DNA of 64,000 nucleotides from Winogradskyella pacifica (GTDB taxonomy: Bacteria > Bacteroidota > Bacteroidia > Flavobacteriales > Flavobacteriaceae), in the NCBI RefSeq assembly GCF_013403915.1, contig NZ_JABFDI010000001.1, positions 310,001 to 374,000 of the forward strand, given 5' to 3'. Below are positions 9,013 through 16,828 of the stretch, piece after piece. The notes below the pieces were generated by a model, which did no database searches, had not been told where the DNA came from, and was given only the letters and a program-made list of their open reading frames with translations. The position numbers and the translations under genes are program-made. Numbering within the stretch: the first letter of the stretch is position 1; each line of letters begins with the position of its first letter.

Positions 9013-10212
9013 ATGACTTTTAAACCGGCAAACAATATACAAGACTTACAATACTTCGGGGAATTCGGTGGTGTTAACCCATCTATTTCAGATTCATCAA
9101 CCTATACCTTTTTATCGGCAAAAACCATGTTCGATACCTTTGAAGGGAATGCAGATGGTTGTTATTTATACTCACGCCATTCTACTCCATCTAACTTATA
9201 CTTAGGTGAAGCTTTAGCAGCCATGGAAGGCACAGAAACAGCAACCGTTACAGCTTCAGGTATGGGAGCCATTACTCCGGTTTTACTGCAACTTTGCGAT
9301 GCTGGCGACCATGTGGTGAGCAGCAGAACCATTTATGGTGGCACCTATGCCTTTTTAAAGAACTTTACTCCACGTTTAGGCATTACCACAACCTTTGTGG
9401 ACATTACGAAGTTAGACCTCGTTGAAGCGGCAATTACACCAAAAACTAAAGTGTTGTATTGCGAGTCGGTTAGTAATCCACTATTAGAAGTAGCAGATAT
9501 TAAAGGTTTGGCTGCCATCGCTAAAAAACACAATCTAAAACTGATTGTAGATAATACCTTTTCACCTTTATCAATCTCTCCAATTAACTTGGGTGCCGAT
9601 ATTGTAGTGCATAGTTTAACCAAATTCATCAATGGATCTTCAGACACAGTTGGAGGAGTTGTTTGTGGCACACAAGAATTAATTAACGATTTGCGAAACG
9701 TTAACAGCGGAGCGGCTATGTTATTAGGCTCTACAATGGATAGTCTGCGTTCGGCTTCGGTATTAAAAAACCTAAGAACCTTACATATTAGAATGATGCA
9801 ACACAGCCATAACGCTACGTATTTAGCAGAACGCTTTGAAAAAGATGGTTTAAAAACAGTATATCCAGGTTTAGCCTCTCACCCATCGCATGAGTTATTC
9901 AAATCTATGATGAATGAAAAATACGGTTTTGGAGGCATGATGACTATTGATGTGGGGTCTTTAGATAACGCCAATGCGTTGATGGAATTAATGCAAGAAC
10001 GCAACTTAGGCTATTTAGCAGTGAGCTTAGGATTCTACAAAACTTTATTCAGTGCTCCAGGTAGCTCTACCTCTTCTGAAATCCCTGAAGATGAACAAGA
10101 AGCTATGGGACTAAGCGATGGTTTAATTCGCTTCTCTATCGGATTAGATGCCGATATTGAACGCACCTACGACATGATGAAAGCCTGCATGAAAGAATTA
10201 CATATTCTTTAG
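9013..10212 (+). CDS. Cys/Met-metabolism PLP enzyme, probable methionine gamma-lyase
   Basis: 399 aa, the normal length for the family. YSRHSTPSNLYLGEALAAME and TASGMGAI form the PLP phosphate region, and K204 in HSLTKFINGSSD is the Schiff-base Lys. Family members cleave methionine, cystathionine or homocysteine, or make them. The divergent Lrp/AsnC gene and the downstream NhaC-type transporter favour catabolic methionine gamma-lyase (methanethiol, 2-oxobutyrate, ammonia), but the substrate is not proven by motifs. A terminator follows directly. Confidence 0.82.
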   Translation: MTFKPANNIQDLQYFGEFGGVNPSISDSSTYTFLSAKTMFDTFEGNADGCYLYSRHSTPSNLYLGEALAAMEGTETATVTASGMGAITPVLLQLCDAGDHVVSSRTIYGGTYAFLKNFTPRLGITTTFVDITKLDLVEAAITPKTKVLYCESVSNPLLEVADIKGLAAIAKKHNLKLIVDNTFSPLSISPINLGADIVVHSLTKFINGSSDTVGGVVCGTQELINDLRNVNSGAAMLLGSTMDSLRSASVLKNLRTLHIRMMQHSHNATYLAERFEKDGLKTVYPGLASHPSHELFKSMMNEKYGFGGMMTIDVGSLDNANALMELMQERNLGYLAVSLGFYKTLFSAPGSSTSSEIPEDEQEAMGLSDGLIRFSIGLDADIERTYDMMKACMKELHIL

Positions 10213-10236
10213 CTTAAAAATGACACCTATTTATTT

Positions 10237-10281
10237 AAAGGTTAGATTCTTATATAACAGTAAGCGTCTAACCTTTTTTTT
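10237..10281 (+). terminator. Intrinsic terminator after the PLP enzyme
   Basis: A 10 bp perfect stem (AAAGGTTAGA with TCTAACCTTT) is followed by a T run. The antiporter gene at 10361 would then need its own promoter or read-through. Confidence 0.85.
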
Positions 10282-10360
10282 GCATCCTATTCTATCATTA
10301 GTATTCCATTTGCAAATGGCTTAACAAAATCGTAACATTACGACACTAAACTGAACGAAA

Positions 10361-11830
10361 ATGCAAGAAAACGACAACCTAAGTGAGATTAAAACAGAAG
10401 AACAAGTAATTATTGACAATAAAGAACTTAGTTTTTTTGAAGCACTTATACCTGTTGTAATTCTAATGGCCATGTTAGCCTATAACATCTTTTTCGTTGA
10501 AGACCAAGAATGGCTTGGCGCGTATACCAATCAAATTATTTTAGTATTAGGTGGCGCGGTGGCTGCCGTTGTTGGCTTTTTTAATAAAGTGAGTCTCAGT
10601 GTTATGCTAAAAGAGGTCTGGGAAAATCTGAGAAGTGTGTTTGTGCCGATCATGATTTTATTCTTAGTCGGAGCCTTAGCTGGTACATGGCTCGTTAGTG
10701 GTGTCATCCCCGCTATGGTCTATTATGGTTTACAAGTTTTAAGTCCCGAAATATTCTTACCTGCTTCCGTTATTATCGCCGCTGTCATCTCAATTGCTAC
10801 AGGGAGTTCTTGGACCACCTCTGCAACGGTTGGTATTGCTTTAGTTGGTATCGGAACCGCATTAGGTATTAATCCGGGGATGATTGCCGGAGCCGTGATA
10901 TCCGGAGCGTATTTTGGAGATAAAATGTCGCCCTTAAGTGATACCACCAACTTAGCGCCTGCTATGGCTGGCACGGATTTGTTTACGCACATTAAATACA
11001 TGGCCATTACAACCGTACCTACAATTGTTATCACCTTAATTGTTTTCGGAATTATAAGTTTCAATATAGATACAACCGGAAGTGCGGATATCAGCAACCT
11101 CCTCGCGTCTATAGATCAAACCTTTAATATCTCACCATGGTTATTTTTAGTGCCTGTTGGTGTAGTGACCTTAATCTTACTAAAGACAAAACCTTTAATA
11201 GCATTAGCGTCCGGAATTGTCTTAGCAATCATCTTTGCATTTGTGTTTCAAGGTACTATTTTAGAGGGGCTGTCTGAATCTAAATTTACGGCCATTACAA
11301 ATTCAATTCTTACCGATACAGCTATCATTACAGATAATCCTAAATTAAACGATTTGTTCTCATCTGGAGGAATGAATGGTATGCTTTGGACCATCTACTT
11401 AATTATATGTGCCATGATTTTTGGTGGTATCATGGATGGCATCGGAGCACTTGCCCGAATCACAAAAGCCTTACTAACCATCGCTACGTCTATATTCGGA
11501 TTATTTGCCAGTACCGTTTTAAGTTGTTTAGGCTTAAACCTTATTGCATCAGACCAGTATTTAGCCATTGTTATTCCAGGAAAAATGTTTAAGCAAGCCT
11601 ATGAGGATAAAGGCTTAGCACCAGAAAACTTAAGTCGTACACTCGAAGATTCTGGTACTGTAACCTCTGTTCTAATTCCTTGGAATACCTGTGGTGCTTA
11701 CCAAAGTGGTGTTTTAGGTGTCGGTGTAGGCGAATATATTGGCTATGCTATTTTTAACTGGTTAAGTCCTTTTACAACCTTATTATTTGCAGCCTTAAAT
11801 CTCAAAATTAAGATGCTAAAAGCTAAATAG
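10361..11830 (+). CDS. nhaC: NhaC-family Na+/H+ antiporter-like transporter
   Basis: 489 aa, about 12 membrane segments. GSSWTTSATVGIALVGIG and GAYFGDKMSPLSDTTNLAP are NhaC/ArsB-fold hallmarks. Some NhaC-type proteins in other phyla were predicted by comparative genomics to be methionine transporters (MetT). Adjacency to the methionine gamma-lyase-like gene makes methionine or a product such as 2-oxobutyrate a plausible substrate here. Na+/H+ exchange remains the default reading. Confidence 0.85.
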   Translation: MQENDNLSEIKTEEQVIIDNKELSFFEALIPVVILMAMLAYNIFFVEDQEWLGAYTNQIILVLGGAVAAVVGFFNKVSLSVMLKEVWENLRSVFVPIMILFLVGALAGTWLVSGVIPAMVYYGLQVLSPEIFLPASVIIAAVISIATGSSWTTSATVGIALVGIGTALGINPGMIAGAVISGAYFGDKMSPLSDTTNLAPAMAGTDLFTHIKYMAITTVPTIVITLIVFGIISFNIDTTGSADISNLLASIDQTFNISPWLFLVPVGVVTLILLKTKPLIALASGIVLAIIFAFVFQGTILEGLSESKFTAITNSILTDTAIITDNPKLNDLFSSGGMNGMLWTIYLIICAMIFGGIMDGIGALARITKALLTIATSIFGLFASTVLSCLGLNLIASDQYLAIVIPGKMFKQAYEDKGLAPENLSRTLEDSGTVTSVLIPWNTCGAYQSGVLGVGVGEYIGYAIFNWLSPFTTLLFAALNLKIKMLKAK

Positions 11831-11925
11831 TTTTTATTTATTCAAAATAAAATTAAGTATAGCCAAAATCTATTGCTTTATAAAAAATTAAAATTTGCTT
11901 AACGTATTAATTCACTAATGAAAAG

Positions 11926-11933
11926 TATCTTTG
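11926..11933 (+). promoter_or_regulatory. Possible -7 box (TATCTTTG) in the peroxiredoxin upstream region
   Basis: TATCTTTG matches TAnnTTTG and lies about 200 bases before the peroxiredoxin ATG, which would give a long 5' leader. The 11831-12132 spacer otherwise holds no gene and no clear RNA element. Confidence 0.4.
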
Positions 11934-12132
11934 TCGAGAATTGATTTAAGCTTTTTTCAATTGGCTACAACATGTTCTTTTTCACTCACTCTTTGTCTTT
12001 TTATTACTCCGTAGCGATACTATGCAGTTCAAAAAAGACTTCAATTGAGTAAAAAATAATCCTGTTTCGCTTCAACAAAAAAAAACTTAAATGAATTCAT
12101 AAAATTAGTAATCAATTTAAAACTATAAAAAC

Positions 12133-12771
12133 ATGGCATTAGTAGGAAGAAAATTTCCAGATTTAGACGTAAACGCAATGAATGATATGGGCGACACTTT
12201 TAAAGTGAACGTTCTAGAAGAAGCACGTAATAACAATAAAAAAGTAGTATTATTCTGGTACCCAAAAGATTTCACTTTTGTTTGTCCAACAGAATTACAC
12301 GCATTTCAAGCCGCTTTAGGTGAATTCGAAAAAAGAAACACCCTTGTAATTGGTGCGTCTTGTGACACAGCTGAAGTACACTTTGCTTGGTTAAGCACAT
12401 CTAAAGATAATGGTGGAATTGAAGGCGTAACATACCCAATTTTAGCAGATTCTAACCGTAACCTAGCGTCAGCATTAGGGATTTTAGATATTTTCAACGA
12501 ACAATTTGATGAAGAAACTGGTTTAGTAACTGTTGAAGGTGATAACGTAACATACAGAGCTACGTACATCATTGACGAAGAAGGAACCATTCAACACGAA
12601 AGCGTTAACAACATGCCATTAGGTAGAAACGTTAACGAATACTTGAGAATTATCGATGCCTTAACGCACGTACAAGAAAAAGGTGAAGTTTGTCCTGCAA
12701 ACTGGGAAGAAGGTAAAGAAGCAATGCAAGCCAACGCAAAAGGAACTGCTGCTTATTTAGCATCTCATTAA
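12133..12771 (+). CDS. Typical 2-Cys peroxiredoxin (AhpC/Prx1 group)
   Basis: 212 aa. The peroxidatic Cys is C51 in FTFVCPTE and the resolving Cys is C187 in EVCPANW, as in 2-Cys Prx. It reduces H2O2 and organic peroxides in the cytosol. The thioredoxin-like gene at 12876 and the small gene at 13501 follow on the same strand and probably form a peroxide-defence unit, with the thioredoxin as likely reductant. Confidence 0.95.
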   Translation: MALVGRKFPDLDVNAMNDMGDTFKVNVLEEARNNNKKVVLFWYPKDFTFVCPTELHAFQAALGEFEKRNTLVIGASCDTAEVHFAWLSTSKDNGGIEGVTYPILADSNRNLASALGILDIFNEQFDEETGLVTVEGDNVTYRATYIIDEEGTIQHESVNNMPLGRNVNEYLRIIDALTHVQEKGEVCPANWEEGKEAMQANAKGTAAYLASH

Positions 12772-12791
12772 TCTAAAAGTTTAAAATTTAT

Positions 12792-12859
12792 GTCATTGCG
12801 AGCAAAGCGTGGCAATCTGTTTATTAAGATAGAGATTGCTTCACGTTGTTCGCAATGAC
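12792..12859. repeat. REP-like palindrome between peroxiredoxin and thioredoxin
   Basis: GTCATTGCGAGCAAAGCG and its near reverse complement CGTTGTTCGCAATGAC frame an inner pair GGCAATCT / AGATTGC. The whole folds into one long hairpin. This is a widespread dispersed palindrome of the GTCATTGCGAG type. It sits in the operon spacer and may affect mRNA stability. Confidence 0.85.
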
Positions 12860-12875
12860 GTATAAAACAAAAACT

Positions 12876-13184
12876 ATGATACAAGAATTAGAACAAGATA
12901 ATCTACAAGAGATTATCAATAGTAACGATACAGTGATCGTACAATATTCAGCGACGTGGTGTGGAAATTGTAGAATAATGAAACCTAAGTTTAAGAAATT
13001 AGCAACAGAACACGAAGGCGCAACCTTTGTTATCGCTGATGCTGAAAAATTTCCTGAAAGTAGAAAATTAGCAACGGTAGATAATTTACCAACCTTTGCA
13101 ACATTCAAAAACGGTGAATTTAAAAGTCAAGTACAAACAAACAAGTTCGATGTTTTAAAAGAACTGGTTGACGACGCTGTGTAA
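12876..13184 (+). CDS. Thioredoxin-family protein
   Basis: 102 aa from the ATG at 12876. The frame extends further upstream from a TTG at 12846, but that part lies in the REP palindrome, so I reject it. The redox motif is WCGNC (C29, C32) rather than the classical WCGPC. The fold is one compact thioredoxin domain without a signal, so it is cytosolic. It is the likely electron donor to the peroxiredoxin upstream. Confidence 0.9.
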   Translation: MIQELEQDNLQEIINSNDTVIVQYSATWCGNCRIMKPKFKKLATEHEGATFVIADAEKFPESRKLATVDNLPTFATFKNGEFKSQVQTNKFDVLKELVDDAV

Positions 13185-13189
13185 CACAC

Positions 13190-13495
13190 AATTTTTAGGT
13201 TGAGCACAGTCGAAACCTGTCAGGTTGAGCATTAGCGAGATCAAAATACATGTTGATCGAAGATAGCTTACATCGTAAGTCGAAACCTCTATAACAGGTT
13301 AAATACAATCGAAACATGTATGTCGGGTTGAGCGCAGTCGAAACCTCTATAGCAGGTTCAACACAGTAGAAACCTATCTGTCAGGTTGAGCATTAACGAG
13401 ATCAAAATGTATTTTGAGCGAAGATAGCTTACAGCGTAAGTCGAAACCTGTCAGGTTGAGCGCAGTCGAAACCTCTTAATAACACAAAACACCAT
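13190..13495. repeat. Block of flavobacterial AGGTTGAGC...TCGAAACCT repeats
   Basis: The 13185-13500 spacer is almost entirely repeats. Short units (GGTTGAGCGCAGTCGAAACC and variants) alternate with two copies, at 13218 and 13379, of a longer unit of about 73 bases running from TGTCAGGTTGAGCATTA to GTAAGTCGAAACCTCT. The longer unit has AGGTT...AACCT ends and an inner hairpin CTTACA..CGTAAG. Two more copies sit at 14963 and 15066. Confidence 0.93.
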
Positions 13496-13500
13496 CAGCA

Positions 13501-13758
13501 ATGAAACTACCCGTAATAAAACATTTAACGCAATTCATAGAAGACAATGACGAAGATTACATCATTGAAACTATTGAAACGCTTGAGGCCTTAACCGAAG
13601 TACCGTCTTTAAAAGATGAAGAGCTCGACGTTATTGGAGAATTAATCTCTAATATGTATGGTGCCATTGAAGTCAATAAAATGATTAAAGATGGAGCCAC
13701 TAAAAAAGATGCCGTTAATAATTTTATGAAACGTGTCTTAGGGTCTATTGATAAATAA
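13501..13758 (+). CDS. Small conserved protein, DUF6952-type
   Basis: 85 aa, acidic and helical, with no membrane segment (starts MKLPVIKHLTQFIED). I recognise it as the small Bacteroidota protein usually found beside Prx and thioredoxin genes and annotated DUF6952; the name is from memory. Its function is unknown, and the position suggests a role in peroxide defence. A degraded copy of its 5' part lies at 15164. Confidence 0.8.
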   Translation: MKLPVIKHLTQFIEDNDEDYIIETIETLEALTEVPSLKDEELDVIGELISNMYGAIEVNKMIKDGATKKDAVNNFMKRVLGSIDK

Positions 13759-13810
13759 ACATATTGAAACCACTATTGAAATCTCAAGTACAAGCTTGAG
13801 ATTTTTTAGT

Positions 13811-14869
13811 TTACAGAAACGTCGTTTTTAATAAAAGTGCTATTTGATGCCCTCTATAAATAGCTCCTTCCATATAACCACCATAACTAGGTGAGGTTTC
13901 AGAACCTGCAACTATAAATTTACCATTCAAATACATGTTTTGAAAAATAGGATGGCCATTGTTGGCATGCGGATTTAAATACGTATCAGTTGCTGTAGTC
14001 GTTAGCGGCGCTTGACTCCAAACCATTTCTTCGTAAGACAAATAGTTTTCGCCATCGTCGCCAAAAAACTTTAAAAGCTGATGTTTAACTAACACTTCTC
14101 GCTGAGCTTTTGTTTCTGCAGCTAAGTTGCCATTCAAAAATCCCATTAAGGCAAACCTTTTATGAGCGACATCCGAATGATCGTAAATTTCTGTAAACGG
14201 ACCAACATGACTAAAACCGGTGCCAGATAAGCCTTTCTTTTTCCAGAAGGGAGTTTTATAAACGACTGCAAATTTTATAGAATCTTTCATCCAAGTATGG
14301 CAATGGTTGGCCACGTCCACGAGTTCATCATCTAATGCTACAGGAAAATGAATAGAATTCACTAAAAGCTGAGGCGGCATTGTAGACACCACACTATCGG
14401 CTATAAATGTAGAATGTTCCGTAATAACTTCAATGGCGTTACCCTGCTCCTTAATGGTTTTTACGGTAGCATTCAGTAGGAGTTCGTCTTCAGAAAAATG
14501 AGCCGCTAATTGCTCTAATAGCGCTAGTGTACCTCCTGCAATTCTATAACTAATATCCTGATTCGCAGGAAGCTTAAAACGTTGTACTGTACTAGCAGTT
14601 GTGGCTTCAAACAAAGCCTCTCCAGCCATAGCTTGTTCAAATAAAGTCAGCTTTAACTCCTGGCACAACGCCATTAACTCTTTATTATACTTCCAAAGCC
14701 AAGTAGCACCTAATTCTACAGGGGTGTCATGGGTCTTTTTTGTAAAAATGCGGCCACCAATGCGATCATTAGCTTCTACTATTTTAATAGTAAAACCTGC
14801 TTTTTTAAGGAGATACCCTAAATATAATCCCGAAAGCCCTGCTCCTATTATAACGATGCTTTTATTCAT
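13811..14869 (-). CDS. Flavin-dependent amine oxidase family protein
   Basis: 352 aa. The N-terminal FAD motif is IIGAGLSGLYLGYLLKKAG (residues 7-25), followed by the amine-oxidase segment EANDRIGGRI. The C-terminus has the flavin-contact GSETSPSYGGYMEGA. It oxidises amines or related substrates; the substrate is unknown. It is on the opposite strand to its neighbours and is bracketed by direct repeats (13218-13500 and 14963-15170), so the gene may have been inserted there or could be lost by recombination. Confidence 0.88.
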   Translation of the reverse strand: MNKSIVIIGAGLSGLYLGYLLKKAGFTIKIVEANDRIGGRIFTKKTHDTPVELGATWLWKYNKELMALCQELKLTLFEQAMAGEALFEATTASTVQRFKLPANQDISYRIAGGTLALLEQLAAHFSEDELLLNATVKTIKEQGNAIEVITEHSTFIADSVVSTMPPQLLVNSIHFPVALDDELVDVANHCHTWMKDSIKFAVVYKTPFWKKKGLSGTGFSHVGPFTEIYDHSDVAHKRFALMGFLNGNLAAETKAQREVLVKHQLLKFFGDDGENYLSYEEMVWSQAPLTTTATDTYLNPHANNGHPIFQNMYLNGKFIVAGSETSPSYGGYMEGAIYRGHQIALLLKTTFL

Positions 14870-14962
14870 TATATCAAAGATATATAAGTTAACCGTAATC
14901 CACCTATAATTTTTATGGATGAACGTCTAGTCGTAAGCAACCTAAACTTTATAAATCAAAAA

Positions 14963-15140
14963 TGTCAGGTTGAGCATTAGCGAGATCAAAATACATTTTG
15001 AGCGAAGATAGCTTACAACGTAAGTCGAAACCTCTATAAAAGGTTGAACACAGTCTAAACCTATTTGTCAGGTTGAGCATTAACGAGATCAAAATATATG
15101 TTGAGCGAAGATAGCTTACAACGTAAGTCGAAACCTCTTT
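14963..15140. repeat. Second block of the 73-base repeat (two copies)
   Basis: Copies start at 14963 and 15066. They match those at 13218 and 13379, with a few point changes, and continue into sequence homologous to the start of the 13501 gene. With the copies at 13.2-13.5 kb they form direct repeats around the amine oxidase gene. Confidence 0.93.
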
Positions 15141-15163
15141 ATAACCCAAAAACACCATCAGCA

Positions 15164-15271
15164 ATGAAACGACCTCTAATAAAACAATTCATAGAAAACA
15201 CTAACAAAGACTATAGCATTAAATCTATTAAAACCACGTTGCATAAACAAGATGAGTTTTGGTTTTTATAG
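15164..15271 (+). pseudogene. Degraded duplicate of the DUF6952-type gene
   Basis: The 22 bases before the ATG (ACACCATCAGCAATGAAAC region) and the first 25 or so codons align with the gene at 13501: MKRPLIKQFIENTNKDYSIK against MKLPVIKHLTQFIEDNDEDY, including loss of three codons. The frame ends at TAG after 35 codons, less than half the length. It is a broken copy made by the same duplication that copied the upstream repeats. Confidence 0.85.
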
Positions 15272-15493
15272 AGTCTCGATTTTTATTAATTGGTGATTAC
15301 GGTTTACCGTAAGTTAATTAGAATAGAAGGTTTTAACTTAGCTTTTGACGAAGAGAAGCTGTACGTAACTTTACGTATAGTTTTTATAAGAAATAGAATT
15401 AACTTCGTGGCTCATGACTTTAAATATTTAAAACACTTGCTGTTACCTGCCTAATTAGTGAGATATGAGTGATAGAAGTTATCATATAATTAT
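15272..15493. other. Spacer left of the cassette array, no recognised gene
   Basis: A 54-codon frame without ATG (TTG at 15290 to TAA at 15454; it contains YRKLIRIEGFNLAFDEEKLY) is open but not recognised, and may be a gene remnant. If the array to the right is integron-like, this is where a primary attachment site could lie. I see no inverted-repeat element or recombinase here. Confidence 0.4.
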
Positions 15494-15507
15494 TTGCCAA
15501 TAATACC
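15494..15507 (+). repeat. Left end of the cassette array (R'-like end of cassette 1)
   Basis: TTGCCAATAATAC at 15494 is the reverse complement, with one mismatch, of the bases ending at 16211 after the HEPN-like gene (TATTGGCAAC at 16202). The base before TTG is T rather than G, unlike the other sites. It marks where cassette 1 begins, 6 bases before its ATG. Confidence 0.7.
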
Positions 15508-15512
15508 GAAAA

Positions 15513-16190
15513 ATGAACACAGAAGAAAAATTAAAAATACGAATTAACCAATTAATTGAATTGGCAGATAATGTTTTACGAACCGAAAGAAGAGGAACTG
15601 GAACATTCTCGACATCATACGTTGACAATGAGCAATTTAACGAATTTAGAAATGCTTCTTTGTCTTTCATTTTAAATTTATACACGAAAGACCATCCTTA
15701 TTATGAGAGTTTTTTTAACGACTGCCATCGAGCAACACCATTTGAAGCAAAAACAGGCAGAGGAATACTAACTTCGATAAAAACCGAAATTGAACAAGGT
15801 TGGTTAAATACTATTCGCGGACTTTTGTCAGCCGAAATTTTTACTGATTTCATCGAAATGGCTGAACATTTGCTGAATGAAAATTATAAAGATGCGTCTG
15901 CTGTTATGATTGGAAGTGTTTTAGAAGAACATTTAAGACAACTTTGTGTGAAAAATGGAATTGATATTACATCTGAAAAAGCTGGAAAACAAATACCAAA
16001 AAGAGCTGACTTGTTAAACGCTGAATTAACCAAAGCGACTATTTATAATAAACTTGACCAAAAGAATGTAACAGCTTGGTTAGACTTAAGGAATAAAGCT
16101 GCACACGGAAAATATGGAGAATACACGAAAGAGCAAGTTGAATTAATGCTTCAAAGTGTAATTGATTTTATGACAAGGAACGGTATCTAA
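15513..16190 (+). CDS. HEPN-like protein (cassette 1)
   Basis: 225 aa, soluble and mostly helical. Near the C-terminus R193-N-K-A-A-H198 fits the R-X4-6-H motif (with N after R) that forms the RNase site of HEPN domains. The preceding helix MIGSVLEEHLRQLC and the RADLLNAEL segment agree with HEPN or DUF4145-like folds. Many HEPN proteins act as toxins or in anti-phage defence. Here no nucleotidyltransferase antitoxin shares the cassette, although a CD-NTase lies in the next one. The nuclease role is inferred. Confidence 0.7.
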   Translation: MNTEEKLKIRINQLIELADNVLRTERRGTGTFSTSYVDNEQFNEFRNASLSFILNLYTKDHPYYESFFNDCHRATPFEAKTGRGILTSIKTEIEQGWLNTIRGLLSAEIFTDFIEMAEHLLNENYKDASAVMIGSVLEEHLRQLCVKNGIDITSEKAGKQIPKRADLLNAELTKATIYNKLDQKNVTAWLDLRNKAAHGKYGEYTKEQVELMLQSVIDFMTRNGI

Positions 16191-16201
16191 ATAAAAAGTA
16201 C

Positions 16202-16290
16202 TATTGGCAACGGCGTGTATAATTAATAGTTAGTTCGAGCTTACTTACGAAAATCCTCGCAACAAACCATATACAACAACGTTGTATATC
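16202..16290 (+). repeat. attC-like element A (after cassette 1)
   Basis: R''-like TATTGGCAAC (16202-16211) belongs to cassette 1. The inner arm GTGTATAATT pairs roughly with AACCATATACA. R'-like GTTGTATATC (16281-16290) belongs to cassette 2. The left core to GTT distance is about 75 bases. Confidence 0.7.
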
Positions 16291-16305
16291 ATTTGAACAA
16301 AACCA

Positions 16306-16827
16306 ATGAAAAACACAAAAGACAAGATAAAAAGGATAAAAGTCGATTCTCTTTACGGGAAGAAAAAACACTTTAATGCTGCCGACAGAAAAGAAAAACA
16401 ACATTACTGGATAGGAATTCCATTAATAGTCCTTAATGTACTGACAGGTTCTCTCTTATTTTACGTTCTGACAGATGAGGTAACAAATTGGGTGAAATAT
16501 GTACCATTAGTTTTAGCACTAATAGCAGCACTTTTAAGTGGATTTCAAACATTCTTGAATCTTCAAAAAAAAGTTGAAGGTCATAGAAGAGTTGGAAACA
16601 AATATTTAGCTATTATGAAAAAATGTGATAGACTTCAAGCATATATTGATGATGATGCTATCAAAGACAAACATTTGATAGAAAGTATCGAAGAAATTGC
16701 ATCAGAAATAGAAGACATAAATATAGAGTCTGAATCTTTTCCAACGAGTAATTCTGATTATCAACTTGCTAAAAAAGGAATAGAATCAGGCGAAGAGTCT
16801 TATACCGAAAACGAATTAGAATTATAA
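16306..16827 (+). CDS. SLATT-domain membrane protein, probable CBASS effector (cassette 2)
   Basis: 173 aa. Two adjacent membrane helices (about residues 35-57 and 62-85) are followed by a helical cytosolic tail (FLNLQKKVEGHRRVGNKYLA, then acidic helices). This is the arrangement of SLATT proteins (SMODS and SLOG-associating two-TM effectors). It ends one base before the CD-NTase start, so the two are a translational unit. By family analogy the nucleotide made by the partner would open or multimerise this protein and damage the membrane of infected cells. Effector activity is inferred, not shown. Confidence 0.8.
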   Translation: MKNTKDKIKRIKVDSLYGKKKHFNAADRKEKQHYWIGIPLIVLNVLTGSLLFYVLTDEVTNWVKYVPLVLALIAALLSGFQTFLNLQKKVEGHRRVGNKYLAIMKKCDRLQAYIDDDAIKDKHLIESIEEIASEIEDINIESESFPTSNSDYQLAKKGIESGEESYTENELEL

Positions 16828-16828
16828 T

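Noticed and set aside
9345..9671. 108-codon minus-strand frame inside the PLP enzyme gene
   Set aside because: Antisense shadow; composition follows the codons of the real gene.
10723..11097. 124-codon minus-strand frame inside the nhaC gene
   Set aside because: Antisense shadow of a strongly conserved membrane protein; no recognisable domain.
12846..12875. Upstream TTG start for the thioredoxin gene
   Set aside because: It lies in the GTCATTGCGAG palindrome; the ATG at 12876 gives the normal thioredoxin length.
13190..13495. CRISPR array
   Set aside because: Repeat units are of unequal length, spacing is irregular, the spacers are themselves repeats and no cas genes are near.
15290..15454. 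54-codon frame without ATG left of the array
   Set aside because: Too short and unrecognised to call a gene; noted only as spacer content.
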